From Tragulus kanchil (Eukaryota > Chordata > Mammalia > Artiodactyla > Tragulidae), in NCBI GenBank assembly GCA_022376925.1, contig JAIOJX010000027.1, forward strand, positions 16,571,471-16,635,470: a stretch of 64,000 nucleotides of DNA, in the 5' to 3' direction. The position numbers were made by a program, and so were the translations under genes. This document shows positions 45,408 to 56,788 of the stretch, one piece after another. Each line of letters starts with the position of its first letter. Within the stretch, counting starts at the first letter, position 1. The notes under the pieces are model-generated. The model had not been told where the DNA came from. It was given only the letters and a program-made list of their open reading frames with translations, and searched no databases.

Positions 45408-45892
45408 GTAAGTGGAGGAGACGCGCGTCTCTGCCAGGCGTGTCTGGAGGCGGGGAAGGTGCCCGCCCGAGGGAAGGTGCCCGCGCGTGGCCGCTGGAGA
45501 CCCAGCTGGTCAGACCCGGGGCTGGGGACGCCTTGGCGAGGAGCCTCCCTTTCCTCTCCCCACTCTGCTCCCCGAGTCAGTCCTGCTTCTCGGCCCGGGT
45601 GGCTGTGTAGCCGTTTGGCCGAGGGCGGGCGTCCATGGGTGTTACTCCCTGTAATGAATGATTTTTTTTTTCCCCTCACCATCATTTTCTGACACAGTGT
45701 AGGCACGTGGCATATTTTTGCTGGGTAAGCGACCCGTTTGTGCGTTGTGTGTCATGGCCTGACGACAACTGGGTGTCTGCCCACCCTGACCCCACCGTCC
45801 CTGCCAACACAAAAGCTTCCAAGGGCGGACAAGGGTCTCGTTGTGGAATCCTCAGCACGCTCACCGCTGTGTGCAGTCAGTGAAGATTGGAG

Positions 45893-46005
45893 AAATGAAT
45901 GAATGGACGGGGGGAAGGAATGAATGAATGGATGGATGGGAGGCATGAATGAGCAGATGGGTGAATGGTGAATGAATGGGATGGAGGAATGAATGGAGGG
46001 CATCC
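45893..46005. repeat. (TGAA/TGGA)n microsatellite, imperfect
   Basis: Runs of GAATGAATGGA and GGATGGATGGG broken by other bases. It resembles the array at 126-441 but is shorter and more degraded. Confidence 0.9.
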
Positions 46006-47087
46006 TGGGTGGCAGGCCCCGACCGCCGCCTGCTTAGCACACACAGTTCTCCAGCCCCGGGGCCCTCTCGGGCGGGCTGTCAAGCACTCCGGCGGCATCG
46101 ACAGCCAGGAAGCGTCAGTCTTGATGGCCTCTCCCCGTCTTTTTGTGTATTTTACTTCTGCCAAAAGGAAGAGGAAGTGGGAGGAGGGAAGGAGGCGGGT
46201 AAATCCGGAGCCTGGCCTCTCACTTAGGGACCGAACATCAAAGGGTCTATTTCTGTTCTGGCCTGGCTGAGGGTCACATGGAAGTGAGTCGAATGTCCTG
46301 GGGCAGTTCCTGAAGGTGCCCTTCCCCTCGGCTGGCGCACGGGTCCTGAGCTTCGAGGCCCGCGATGGTCCCTGGTGTAGGACGGCCCCTCCCAGCCTGT
46401 CGGACCCCCTGGAGCGGCAGACCCGTCCAGGATGAGACCTGCGCCCGGCCAGGACGGCTGAGCAGGAAGGTGGCTTCCGCCCTGGGCTGGGAGCTTGCGG
46501 TATGTGGCCCTGGGGGGTTATCGACTACGTCAGTGGAGAGATGCTCCCGAATGTTTACAGCCACGGCCGCAGAGAGGATGATCGGGGTCACCAGGAAGCG
46601 CCTCAAGGACGGTGGGGGGCTCCTTGACGTGAACACCGGTGGGAACCGGCCTCTGGGCGCGGAGCTTCCGTCGACAGCCCAGCCCGCAGAGAGCTCGTGC
46701 TTTCTCGAGCTGCCGCTTTCCGCCGCCTCACGGGGGCCCGCTTCAGGGCTGCAGGGTGACGACCTTGGGCCCCAACGGGTCTGGGCCCAGGGACCCAGCA
46801 GGAGGGGCAGGTAAAAGCCACAACGTCGCTGGGGCTCTGTGCAGACGCGGGACGCGGGAGGGTGCCGCTGGAGCGCGCCGATGGGCCCCGGGGCCACAGC
46901 CCCGGCGCAGAAGGAAACAGCTACGACTCGCGGCTCTCAGGAGCTCTGCTGGGATCTGGCGATACGGGCCCAGCACCCGTGGGCCCGGCCCAGCCCCAGA
47001 GGGCCGGACCCCTGCAGTGCCAATAAACACACCTGAGGCCGCCGAGGGCCCTGGGTATGGCCTTGGTCTCTCCCGCGTGCCTGCTAA
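46006..47087. other. ARSG intron, no gene seen
   Basis: GC-rich unique sequence with many open frames and no recognisable coding. An AATAAA at 47022 has no associated gene. Confidence 0.45.
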
Positions 47088-47272
47088 GTCCCCGCGGTCG
47101 TGTCTGACTCTGTGGCCCGTGGGCTGCAGCCGCCAGCCTCGTCCGCCTGTGGGCTTCTCCAGACGAGCACACCGGAGGGGTCGCCGTGCCCTCCTCCAGG
47201 GGACCTTCCCCACCCAGGGATCAAGCCCGAGTCTCGTGTCCCCTGCGTCGGCAGGGGGGTCTCTACCACCTG
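47088..47272 (-). mobile_element. Bov-tA SINE, diverged
   Basis: Antisense 'CGGTCGTGTCTGACTCTGTG', 'GCTTCTCCAGACGAGCACAC' and 'CTTCCCCACCCAGGGATCAA'. Confidence 0.85.
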
Positions 47273-48652
47273 CACCTCCTTGGTCTTTTCTCGTTGGCCA
47301 CTGCCGTGAAGGGACGACAGAAAATTCTCTCAGATTTGCTGCTGGAAGGCCAGGAAGGACAAGTGTGAACGGTCATAGAGATGTACAGACAGATGCATGT
47401 GTACGGAAGCGTCTCCAGCTGTGATTCAGGCGTGCATCTGCCAGCCCCTTCCCGTGTCGACACAAACAAGAACGCCCTCGTCGGGCGCTCTGAGGGGAAA
47501 GGCGGGCATGTTCCGAGCCCCCCAGTCCGTCCACGGCCCTGGGGGTGACCACTCTGCTTCCTCGCGGATGTCGGAAGCGGTGCCTGGAGACAGAATAAAC
47601 TTCCTGCGGGCGGCCGCCCAGCCGCATGGAGTTTCTGTCACTGAAAGTCACGTCGCGTCAAGGATGCGAGCCCACCGGTCTGGGCGTCCGTCTCCCGGGT
47701 GCCCGAGCGCCCTTGTAGCTCTGCCGACAACAGGCTTTCCAAGCGCCCCGCCCCTTCGTGTCCTCTCCGGAGGGCAGCAACACAGCCTCCCACGCTGAGG
47801 CGGGCGCTGGCCTCCCTCGAGGCTGGAAGGAGCGAGGGCTGAGCTGTGACTTCGCTTCCTGTTTGGAAGCAGCCGCTGTCAGCGCGCCAGCCGGCGCTGT
47901 CACGAGCGCGCGGAAGCAGCAGGTGTGGGAGGAACCCCGCCCTCGCTGGCCCCTCTCAGGGCCGGGGAGCTTGGGGGGACAGCTGTTTACCGCTCCAACA
48001 GATGTTTCTCATTTTTTTTTAGCTCCATGGAAACTTTGAATCACGTAAACGCCTTTCCAGCGATATATATCAGCCATGATTCATACCAGGCCGATCTCAC
48101 GCTTCCAGGCCGATCTCACGCTTCCAGCCCAAAGCCCCCGGCGCACCCCGGGTGCTGGTCTTTGTTTCCTGCCAGGCCTTGCCCTTGAGAACCCTGAGCT
48201 CCATTCCGGGCGTCTCCGTTCTGGAGGGTGACTTTCTTTTCTCTCTTGTTTGGCAGGGTAGGGAGAACCCACGCCATGTGACTTGTAGGATCTTTGTTCC
48301 CCCACCAGCAATCGAACCCAGATCCCCGCGACGGAAGCATGGAGCTGAGGGGTGATTCGTTCACAGGCGGCTTGTCTGGTCTGAGCGCGGCGAGGCCGGG
48401 CCAGAGGCGCTCTGTGTTTGGAGGGATTGCACAGGGCTGGCCCCTCAAGGTCTTCTCGGGCCAGCCTTGCTCATACGAGAGAAGAGCGCCCAGACTGGAT
48501 ACCGAGCAAGCCGTTTTTCGAAGAGATCTGGGGGTCGCCTCCAATCTGCGTCAGGCTCCCTGGGAGTTTCTCTGAAACACGCAGGTCGCCAGGTCCCACC
48601 ATGGCCCCGAGGGGTGAGGCTGAGGTGGGCCCGCCTCCTGGACGGCGACCTC
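47273..48652. other. ARSG intron with a small CHR-type fragment
   Basis: Mostly unique. About 48265-48350 reads 'GTAGGATCTTTGTTCCCCCA' then 'CAGCAATCGAACCCAGATCC', an antisense CHR remnant. No gene seen. Confidence 0.5.
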
Positions 48653-48792
48653 CGCGGAGGACTCCCGCGGACTCAGATCGCGAGCTGGTTTTAAAGCGCA
48701 CGTGCCACGGCCGTCTTGACGTCCTTAATTTTGGTTTTCCTTTTGGGGGTGGGAGGTAGTGCGAAGAATAGTTCTTTTTAAAAATTTGTTTT

Positions 48793-48930
48793 AGGGGACG
48801 CTCCTGGTGGTCCAGTGGCCTGAGACGCCACGATCCCAGGGCAGGGGCCCCGGGTTTGATCGCTGGTCAGGAGACTAGATTCCACGTGCCCCAGCTGAGA
48901 CCTGGGGCAGCCAAATCAATACATAAAAAT
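48793..48930 (+). mobile_element. CHR-type SINE (second copy 49890-50028)
   Basis: 'GGGGACGCTCCTGGTGGTCC', 'GCCCCGGGTTTGATCGCTGG' and an A-rich tail 'CAATACATAAAAATAAAA'. Confidence 0.85.
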
Positions 48931-48939
48931 AAAATTATA

Positions 48940-49110
48940 GAAAGTTATTTTACTGAAATATAGTTGGCTTACAGCACTGTTAATTTCTGCTGCACAGAAA
49001 AGTGGGTCCCTTACACACATGCATACATCCTTGCTCGTATTCTTTTCCATTATGGTTTATCACAGGATGATGACTGCAACTTCCTGTGCTAGGCAGTTGA
49101 AATGTTTGAT
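48940..49110 (-). mobile_element. L1 3'-end fragment (second copy 50037-50208)
   Basis: 'ACTGAAATATAGTTGGCTTA', 'TTCTGCTGCACAGAAAAGTG' and 'TTTTCCATTATGGTTTATCA'. Confidence 0.6.
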
Positions 49111-49380
49111 TTGGAGACAAGGTTTCTCTCATCCTCATTTTACGCCGGAGCCTGCAGATGACCACGCGTTCTGGGCTCAGGAGTCCAGCCAGACCCGTGG
49201 CCCGCTCTGATGGGCTCCCAGGCTCTGGCTGGCGGGGGCCGCAGGCCTGTGTGTGCCCTGGTGGGGGCTGGAGACGAGCTTGGGGGGGACGGAGGCCGAG
49301 ACCGTGACAAGGAACGTCCCGCTGTCCAGGGAGGCTGTCATGTGGTGTGCTTCTCAGGAAACCATGTCCTTCTGCCCCAG

Positions 49381-49471
49381 GTGCTGTTTCACCCCAACAG
49401 CGGGGCGGCTGGACCCGACGGAGCCCTTCAGACTGTCCGTCTCGAGCAGTACAAGGCCTTCTACGTCACCG
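49381..49471 (+). CDS. ARSG: ARSG 91-bp exon '[11 protein letters not shown]' (first copy)
   Basis: Acceptor TCTGCCCCAG, donor GTGAGA; it starts at a whole codon and leaves one base. It encodes '[20 protein letters not shown]' and '[10 protein letters not shown]', close to human ARSG. The exon is identical in copy 2 of duplication L. Because 91 is not a multiple of three, using both copies would shift the frame of the last exon, so only one can be real in the mature message. Confidence 0.92.
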
Positions 49472-50478
49472 GTGAGAGAGGGAGGGCGGGGGGGGGAAGG
49501 CCCCGCTCCACCAGAGCCCGGCTCAGGCCTCAGCGCGAGGGGTGCTCTCGGCGTCTCTGAGAAGGTCGCCCCCAAATCCAGGCCCAGGAGGACGGCTCAG
49601 CCCACGAGGGCCCAGCCTGTCCATGCTGTCCTCTCTCGTGAGGACACGTTTGTCCTCGGTTCTGCTTTCAGGGCTGGCGTGACTAAGCGTTCACGGAGGC
49701 TCGGACATACGTGAAAGTGCAATTTACCCGACAGGAGACTGTTTCAGAAAATGCGCGGAGGACTCCAGCGGACTCAGATCGCGAGCTGGTTTTAAAGCGC
49801 CGTGCCACGGCCGTCTTGGCGTCCTTAATTTTGGTTTTCCTTTTGGGGTGGGAGGTAGTGCGAAGAATAGTTCTTTTTAAAATTTGTTTTAGGGGACGCT
49901 CCTGGTGGTCCAGTGGCCTGAGACGCCACGATCCCAGGGCAGGGGCCCCGGGTTTGATCGCTGGTCAGGAGACTAGATTCCACGTGCCCCAGCTGAGACC
50001 TGGGGCAGCCAAATCAATACATAAAAATAAAATTATAGAAAGTTATTTTACTGAAATATAGTTGGCTTACAGCACTGTTAATTTCTGCTGCACAGAAAAG
50101 TGGGTCCCTTACACACATGCATACATCCTTGCTCGTATTCTTTTCCATTATGGTTTATCACAGGATGATGACTGCAACTTCCTGTGCTAGGCAGTTGAAA
50201 TGTTTGATTTGGAGACAAGGTTTCTCTCATCCTCATTTTACGCCGGAGCCTGCAGATGACCACGCGTTCTGGGCTCAGGAGTCCAGCCAGACCCGTGGCC
50301 CGCTCTGATGGGCTCCCAGGCTCTGGCTGGCGGGGGCCGCAGGCCTGTGTGTGCCCTGGTGGGGGCTGGAGACGAGCTTGGGGGGGACGGAGGCCGAGAC
50401 CGTGACAAGGAACGTCCCGCTGTCCAGGGAGGCTGTCATGTGGTGTGCTTCTCAGGAAACCATGTCCTTCTGCCCCAG

Positions 50479-50569
50479 GTGCTGTTTCACCCCAACAGCG
50501 GGGCGGCTGGACCCGACGGAGCCCTTCAGACTGTCCGTCTCGAGCAGTACAAGGCCTTCTACGTCACCG
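50479..50569 (+). CDS. ARSG: ARSG 91-bp exon, duplicate copy
   Basis: Identical to 49381-49471 with the same splice sites. The intron just after it differs from copy 1 (GGGAGGGAGGGAGGGAGG against a longer G-run), which may be a sequencing or consensus problem in copy 1. One of the two copies is redundant. Confidence 0.85.
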
Positions 50570-51061
50570 GTGAGAGAGGGAGGGAGGGAGGGAGGGGAAG
50601 GCCCCGCTCCACCAGAGCCCGGCTCAGGCCTCAGCGCGAGGGGTGCTCTCGGCGTCTCTGAGAAGGTCGCCCCCAAATCCAGGCCCAGGAGGACGGCTCA
50701 GCCCACGAGGGCCCAGCCTGTCCATGCTGTCCTCTCTCTCGTGAGGACACGTTTCGTCCTGCGGTTCTGCTTTCAGGGCTGGCGTGACTAAACGTTCACG
50801 GAGGCTCGGACATACGTGAAAGTGCAATTTACCCGACAGGAGACTGTTTCAGAAAATGGATGTTATTTTCATCTATTTAGCAAACTGAGGTCTCACTCCT
50901 TCTTGGCTCATCCTGTGGGCATCTTAAAAGGAAATACATATTTTAGAAACATGGTACCAGATCAAGATGGTTCTTAAAACCTCCCAGTGGCTTCCTGCTT
51001 CTGACTGAATCAGACTCCCTCCACTCTGGGTCCCTGGACTCCCTTCTCTCTGTTGCTGGCT

Positions 51062-51158
51062 GTCGGGCGTGTGGGACCTTAGCTGTCCGACCAGGGATCG
51101 AACCCACGTCCCCTGCAGTGGAAGCAGCGCCTTGCCCACTGGACCAGCAGGGAGCTCC
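51062..51158 (-). mobile_element. CHR-type SINE, short (second copy about 52139-52234)
   Basis: Antisense 'GTGGGACCTTAGCTGTCCGA', 'GGGATCGAACCCACGTCCCC' and 'ACCAGCAGGGAGCTCC'. Confidence 0.8.
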
Positions 51159-51179
51159 TGTACCCTTCTGCTTCTTTCA

Positions 51180-51440
51180 AAACAGTTTTAAGTGTGTGTG
51201 TCGCTGTGCTGGGTCTTCACTGCTGCGGGGGTCTTTCTCTAGCTGCAGCGAGCAGGTGCGCCTCTTAGGTTCCGTGCTTGGGCCGCTCCCTGCGGAGCGT
51301 GGGCTCCCGGGCACGTGGGCTTCAGTAGTCGTGGCACACGGCGTTAGCTGCCCTGTGGAACGTGGGATTCTCTCCGACCAGGGACTGTACCCTGCATCGG
51401 CAGGCAGATGCTTACCCATTGGATCACCAGGGGAACCCAT
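51180..51440 (-). mobile_element. CHR-type SINE (second copy 52256-52516)
   Basis: Antisense 'GCTGGGTCTTCACTGCTGCG', 'GGGCACGTGGGCTTCAGTAG' and 'GGATCACCAGGGGAACCC'. Confidence 0.88.
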
Positions 51441-51667
51441 CCTGTACTTTCCTAGTCTTAGTTCTTCAAGAACAATGACTCTTCTTGGCCTCCAGGTTGA
51501 AATCCCTCTCCGTTTTTAAGGCCATCTAGATCGTAGAATGCCTTCTCATCTTCCCAGCTGGTAGGATATGGAGAACTCTGATATTTACCACATTCTACCA
51601 TATTTGCCAGTTATTTAAGTACGCCTTTTCCTTCTTCCAGTGGTTTTAAACCCTCTAAACTCAACAC

Positions 51668-51880
51668 CACCCTCAGTGGTGCTCGTGGTAAAGAACCCAC
51701 CTGCCAATGCAGGAGATGGCAGAGACAAGGGTTCAGTCCCTGGGTCGGGAAGATCCTCTGGAGAAGGGCATGGCAACCCACTCTGGTGTTCTTGCCTGGA
51801 AAATCCCACAGACAGCCAAGCCTCACGGGTTACAGTCCATGGGGTCACAAAGAGTCAGACACAACTGAGTGTCTGAACAC
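51668..51880 (+). mobile_element. Bov-tA SINE (second copy 52744-52956)
   Basis: 'ACCCTCAGTGGTGCTCGTGG', 'GGGTTCAGTCCCTGGGTCGG' and 'GAGTCAGACACAACTGAGTG'. Confidence 0.93.
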
Positions 51881-53039
51881 GAACTCAAGTCTGTAAGCTC
51901 TTTAGTCCTTGGCCTCTTGATGTCCTCACACAGAATCTTGCATCTGGTGGGAACTCGAACAGTATTCTTTTTTTTTTCCTTGGCTATTCTGGGTTTTCAC
52001 TTCCGCCACAGGCTCTTCTCTTGTTGCAGGAGTGGGGCTCCTCTCTAGTGGAGGTAAGCAGGGGGCTCTTCTCTTTCCTGACTGAATCAGACTCCCTCCA
52101 CTCTGGGTCCCTGGACTCCCTTCTCTCTGTTGCTGGCTGTCGGGCGTGTGGGACCTTAGCTGTCCGACCAGGATCGAACCCACGTCCCCTGCAGTGGAAG
52201 CAGCGCCTTGCCCACTGGACCAGCAGGGAGCTCCTGTACCCTTCTGCTTCTTTCAAAACAGTTTTAAGTGTGTGTGTCGCTGTGCTGGGTCTTCACTGCT
52301 GCGGGGGTCTTTCTCTAGCTGCAGCGAGCAGGTGCGCCTCTTAGGTTCCGTGCTTGGGCCGCTCCCTGCGGAGCGTGGGCTCCCGGGCACGTGGGCTTCA
52401 GTAGTCGTGGCACACGGCGTTAGCTGCCCTGTGGAACGTGGGATTCTCTCCGACCAGGGACTGTACCCTGCATCGGCAGGCAGATGCTTACCCATTGGAT
52501 CACCAGGGGAACCCATCCTGTACTTTCCTAGTCTTAGTTCTTCAAGAACAATGACTCTTCTTGGCCTCCAGGTTGAAATCCCTCTCCGTTTTTAAGGCCA
52601 TCTAGATCGTAGAATGCCTTCTCATCTTCCCAGCTGGTAGGATATGGAGAACTCTGATATTTACCACATTCTACCATATTTGCCAGTTATTTAAGTACGC
52701 CTTTTCCTTCTTCCAGTGGTTTTAAACCCTCTAAACTCAACACCACCCTCAGTGGTGCTCGTGGTAAAGAACCCACCTGCCAATGCAGGAGATGGCAGAG
52801 ACAAGGGTTCAGTCCCTGGGTCGGGAAGATCCTCTGGAGAAGGGCATGGCAACCCACTCTGGTGTTCTTGCCTGGAAAATCCCACAGACAGCCAAGCCTC
52901 ACGGGTTACAGTCCATGGGGTCACAAAGAGTCAGACACAACTGAGTGTCTGAACACGAACTCAAGTCTGTAAGCTCTTTAGTCCTTGGCCTCTTGATGTC
53001 CTCACACAGAATCTTGCATCTGGTGGGAACTCGAACAGT

Positions 53040-53395
53040 ATTCTTTTTTTTTTCCTTGGCTATTCTGGGTTTTCACTGCCGCCACAGGCTCTTCTCTAGT
53101 TGCAGGGAGTGGGGGCTCCTCTCTAGTGGAGGTAAGCAGGCTTCTTGTTGTGGCGACTTCTCTTGTGGAACTCGGGCTCTAGGGCACACGGGCTTCAGTT
53201 GTTGCAACACGTGGGCTCCACAGTTGTGGCTCTGAGGCTCTAGAGCACAGGCTCCATAGTTGTGGCTCACGGGCATAGTTGTGGCTCACGGGCTTAGTTG
53301 CTCCACAGCATGTGGGATCTTCCCGGATCAGGGATGAACCTGTGTCTCCTGCATTGGCAGGCGAACTCTTTACCACTGAGCTACCAGGGAAAACC
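53040..53395 (-). mobile_element. CHR-type SINE, near full length (its 3' part also at 51964-52062)
   Basis: Antisense 'GGTTTTCACTGCCGCCACAG', 'GGTAAGCAGGCTTCTTGTTG' and 'CTGAGCTACCAGGGAAAACC'. The joint of duplication M cuts it, so the first copy is cut short at 52062. Confidence 0.9.
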
Positions 53396-53444
53396 AGTAT
53401 TTTTTTTTTTAATGAATGAAACACAGGACCACTCCCAACCCTGT

Positions 53445-53469
53445 ACAAAAAAAAAAAAAAAAAAAAAAA
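53445..53469. repeat. Poly-A run
   Basis: A run of about 23 A's in intronic sequence, not linked to a SINE that I can identify. Confidence 0.85.
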
Positions 53470-53976
53470 TTCAAATCTGGTATCTGATGTGGATTCCAAT
53501 TTGATTCTGTTATTTAAGGTTAGAGCTTTCTAAGGCTTCTGTAGTAAAGAACCAACATTATTTGCCTGGAGCATGAATGAGTGACCCCAAAGAAGCAAGG
53601 CAAGTTCTTTGAGTTCATCGCTCTAGGAATATGAAGAATGCCCCGAGAATCTGCGACTCTCCACGACCTAAAATGCAAACCAGTCCAGTACGTGTGATGC
53701 TTTCAGATGGAAGGCGTCTAGGGTGCAGGCCTTACATTACTCTATCCAAGAGGTATGGCTTCTCCAGGCTGAGTTAACTTCAGAAGTTGCAACCCTGCCA
53801 GAAAGCCCTCGGCACCACGAGGCTGGGTCCACATGAAGTAATAAGACTGCTAGAAATGATCACAGCCAGATAGGAATTCTGATAGCCGGGGGAGGTCACC
53901 CGACTCCCCGGGAAGCTAGCGAAGGGAAAAGAGGACTCTCCACAGACGGGGTGACACTGAACAGGGCGAAGCAGGA
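53470..53976. other. ARSG intron, no gene seen
   Basis: Unique, mixed composition; nothing recognisable. Confidence 0.45.
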
Positions 53977-54139
53977 GGCAGCCCGGACGTGCTCCGATTC
54001 CTTCATCCTGCTCCTCGACGCTCTGCATCCTGGTAACTGTTTCGGGATAAGAGATGAGCGCACAGTGGCTGCACGAGACGAGAGGAAGACGTCTGTGTCC
54101 CGCGACCAGGGTGCAGCCACTCGGCTGAGAACTCGGGGA

Positions 54140-54378
54140 GGGGGGTGGTCCGGTCGCTCGGTCCCACTCGACTCTTCGCCGTCCCGCTGACGGTCGCCCG
54201 CTGGGCTCCTCAGTCCGTGGGATCTCCACGCAAGAAGACTGGAGTCTTCCCAACTCAAGGACGGGCCCACGTTGCCTGTGCGTCCCGCACTGGATGGCGG
54301 ATTCTTCACCCCTGCAGCGCCCGGGAGGCCTGCCTTACGGGGTGGGTTCTTAACCGCAGGACCGCCGGGAAGTCCCAG
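54140..54378 (-). mobile_element. Bov-tA SINE, diverged (second copy 55232-55470)
   Basis: Antisense 'GGGCTCCTCAGTCCGTGGG', 'CACGCAAGAAGACTGGAGTC' and 'GGACCGCCGGGAAGTCCC'. Confidence 0.8.
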
Positions 54379-54834
54379 GAGGAGGAGGAGTTTCATACGA
54401 GCCATCCCACTAGTTTGTGAAGAGGAAGGCTTTGACTTTTCTAAGAGGAGCCGATCAGTTTGCTTGAAAAGCACGTGTCACCTCTGTTCACTGAAAGAAG
54501 AACCAACTTCAACTCCAAACACTAGGCAGCGGCCCTTCCTCTCTGCTGAACCTCCCGAAATCCATCACAGGCGCAAAAGTGCCCCACAGGGCGTCCCGAA
54601 GGCTGCGTGGTCTGCTCAAGCTTCTCCGTCGATGTTTCACATGTTATTTCTCTCCAGACTGGCCCGGAATGAAAGCCGCGTCCTTCCGTGGCTTCGCCTC
54701 CACGACTCCTGTGCAGGACTCTGCTTGTCCTGAGTTGCCCTTGGGCGCCGGGCTCCGGCCCGTGGTGAAGGCGTGGCACTGCGTCATCAGCGGGCCCGTC
54801 CTCACACGCGGCTGTGTTTTCACGAGGATGCTGT

Positions 54835-54995
54835 CGTGTGGCAGGTGGCGCTGGTGGTGAAGACCCACCTGCCAAGGCAGGAGACGTCAGAGCTGCGGGT
54901 TTGGCCTCTGGGTGGGCACGGCAGCCCGCTCCAGTCGTCTTGCCTGGGGAAGCCCGTGGACAGAGGAGCCTGGCGGGCCACGGGCACAACGTGGA
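54835..54995 (+). mobile_element. Bov-tA SINE (second copy 55927-56087)
   Basis: 'GGCGCTGGTGGTGAAGACCC', 'CTGCCAAGGCAGGAGACGTC' and 'GACAGAGGAGCCTGGCGGGC'. Confidence 0.85.
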
Positions 54996-56122
54996 AACGT
55001 CCTCTCACGCCTCCGTGCCGGACAGAAGGCCTGGCGGCTTTGCGCACACCGGCTGCACCAAGTCTGGGGATGGCAGCCCGGACGTGCTCGATTCCTTCAT
55101 CCTGCTCCTCGACGCTCTGCATCCTGGTAACTGTTTGGGATAAGAGATGAGCGCACAGTGGCTGCACGAGCGAGAGGAAGACGTCTGTGTCCCGCGACCA
55201 GGGTGCAGCCACTCGGCTGAGAACTCGGGGAGGGGGGTGGTCCGGTCGCTCGGTCCCACTCGACTCTTCGCCGTCCCGCTGACGGTCGCCCGCTGGGCTC
55301 CTCAGTCCGTGGGATCTCCACGCAAGAAGACTGGAGTCTTCCCAACTCAAGGACGGGCCCACGTTGCCTGTGCGTCCCGCACTGGATGGCGGATTCTTCA
55401 CCCCTGCAGCGCCCGGGAGGCCTGCCTTACGGGGTGGGTTCTTAACCGCAGGACCGCCGGGAAGTCCCAGGAGGAGGAGGAGTTTCATACGAGCCATCCC
55501 ACTAGTTTGTGAAGAGGAAGGCTTTGACTTTTCTAAGAGGAGCCGATCAGTTTGCTTGAAAAGCACGTGTCACCTCTGTTCACTGAAAGAAGAACCAACT
55601 TCAACTCCAAACACTAGGCAGCGGCCCTTCCTCTCTGCTGAACCTCCCGAAATCCATCACAGGCGCAAAAGTGCCCCACAGGGCGTCCCGAAGGCTGCGT
55701 GGTCTGCTCAAGCTTCTCCGTCGATGTTTCACATGTTATTTCTCTCCAGACTGGCCCGGAATGAAAGCCGCGTCCTTCCGTGGCTTCGCCTCCACGACTC
55801 CTGTGCAGGACTCTGCTTGTCCTGAGTTGCCCTTGGGCGCCGGGCTCCGGCCCGTGGTGAAGGCGTGGCACTGCGTCATCAGCGGGCCCGTCCTCACACG
55901 CGGCTGTGTTTTCACGAGGATGCTGTCGTGTGGCAGGTGGCGCTGGTGGTGAAGACCCACCTGCCAAGGCAGGAGACGTCAGAGCTGCGGGTTTGGCCTC
56001 TGGGTGGGCACGGCAGCCCGCTCCAGTCGTCTTGCCTGGGGAAGCCCGTGGACAGAGGAGCCTGGCGGGCCACGGGCACAACGTGGAAACGTCCTCTCAC
56101 GCCTCCGTGCCGGACAGAAGGC

Positions 56123-56788
56123 TCCGCCCCTCTCCCGAGCGGTTGCTGACTTCGGTGACTTTCTGCCTTGTTCACACCTGGCTGCAAAGGAGACCAGAGA
56201 CGAGGAGGTGCTGGGGACTGGCTGCGCTTCCCGGGGCTGCACTTGGCCTGAATTCCTTTTGTTTATTCAGTTCTATGGCGTTCATTCCTGTCAGAAGCCT
56301 TAATCACTTTCTGTACAAAACAGGGGGAACGCGTCCTGGGCATTGTTGACAGTCGAGGATACGGCTCCCGCAGACCTCCCTGTCGCCTTAGACACCTCCG
56401 TAACAGCCAGAGCCTAGTTCCGACCAGAAACCCAACTGCTACCCAAACTGAAATGACTTACCTCCCCTTCCTGCCTAATTTGGGTGTTCTCTGCCCCTAA
56501 GAAATTTTGAAAAAAATCCCAGGTTTGCTCCCAAAGGGCGGAGGGGAAAGATGCGTGAGTCACGGTCCTGCCGCGTCTGCGGGCAAGTCGGGACAGGGTC
56601 CGGGCCGCCTCGGGGGAGGGAGCGCCCGGGCGGGCGGGCAGGTGCTCGGGGGCGGTGGCGTGGGCGGGCAGGGCGGTCGCTGGAACGTTCGCGTCCTGCT
56701 CTGTTGCATTCAGCCCGTCGCCGCGCTCTCTGCGCCCTGGGGCCGCCGGTGCCGGGCTGACGGGCTCTGCGCTGTCCCCTCTGCCCAG
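56123..56788. other. Last ARSG intron, no gene seen
   Basis: AT-mixed, then GC-rich from 56540. It ends in the acceptor CCTCTGCCCAG. A long - strand open frame here and across the exon (56475-57374) is a shadow of the GC-rich coding strand. Confidence 0.5.

Larger units (their letters stand above)
48653..50858. repeat. Direct duplication L (48653-49753 and 49754-50858)
   Basis: The offset is 1098-1105 bp with no spacer. Differences cluster at the start of copy 2 (CCCGCGG/CCAGCGG, GCGCACG/GCGCCG, TTGACG/TTGGCG, a shortened A-run) and the end of copy 1 (a GGGAGG-repeat rewritten as a G-run near 49486, CTCTCTCG against CTCTCTCTCG, TTTGTCCTCGG against TTTCGTCCTGCGG). It contains a complete ARSG exon. 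Confidence 0.95.
51001..53140. repeat. Direct duplication M (51001-52062 and 52078-53140)
   Basis: The offset is 1076-1078 bp with a spacer of about 15 bp. A lost G at the start of copy 2 (CAGGGATCG to CAGGATCG, 52171) and three changes at the end of copy 1 (TTCCGCC, CTTGTTGCAGGAG, GGGGC near 52001-52050) are the differences I see. It contains CHR and Bov-tA SINEs only. Confidence 0.95.
53977..56122. repeat. Direct duplication N (53977-55030 and 55072-56122)
   Basis: The offset is 1092-1095 bp with the longest spacer of the set, 41 bp (55031-55071). All differences I see are single-base losses in the first ~100 bp of copy 2 (GCTCCG/GCTCG, TTTCGGG/TTTGGG, CGAGACGAG/CGAGCGAG). It contains two SINEs and no exon. 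Confidence 0.95.

Noticed and set aside
47022..47027. AATAAA as a gene end
   Set aside because: It lies deep in an ARSG intron, with no coding sequence before it and no other support.
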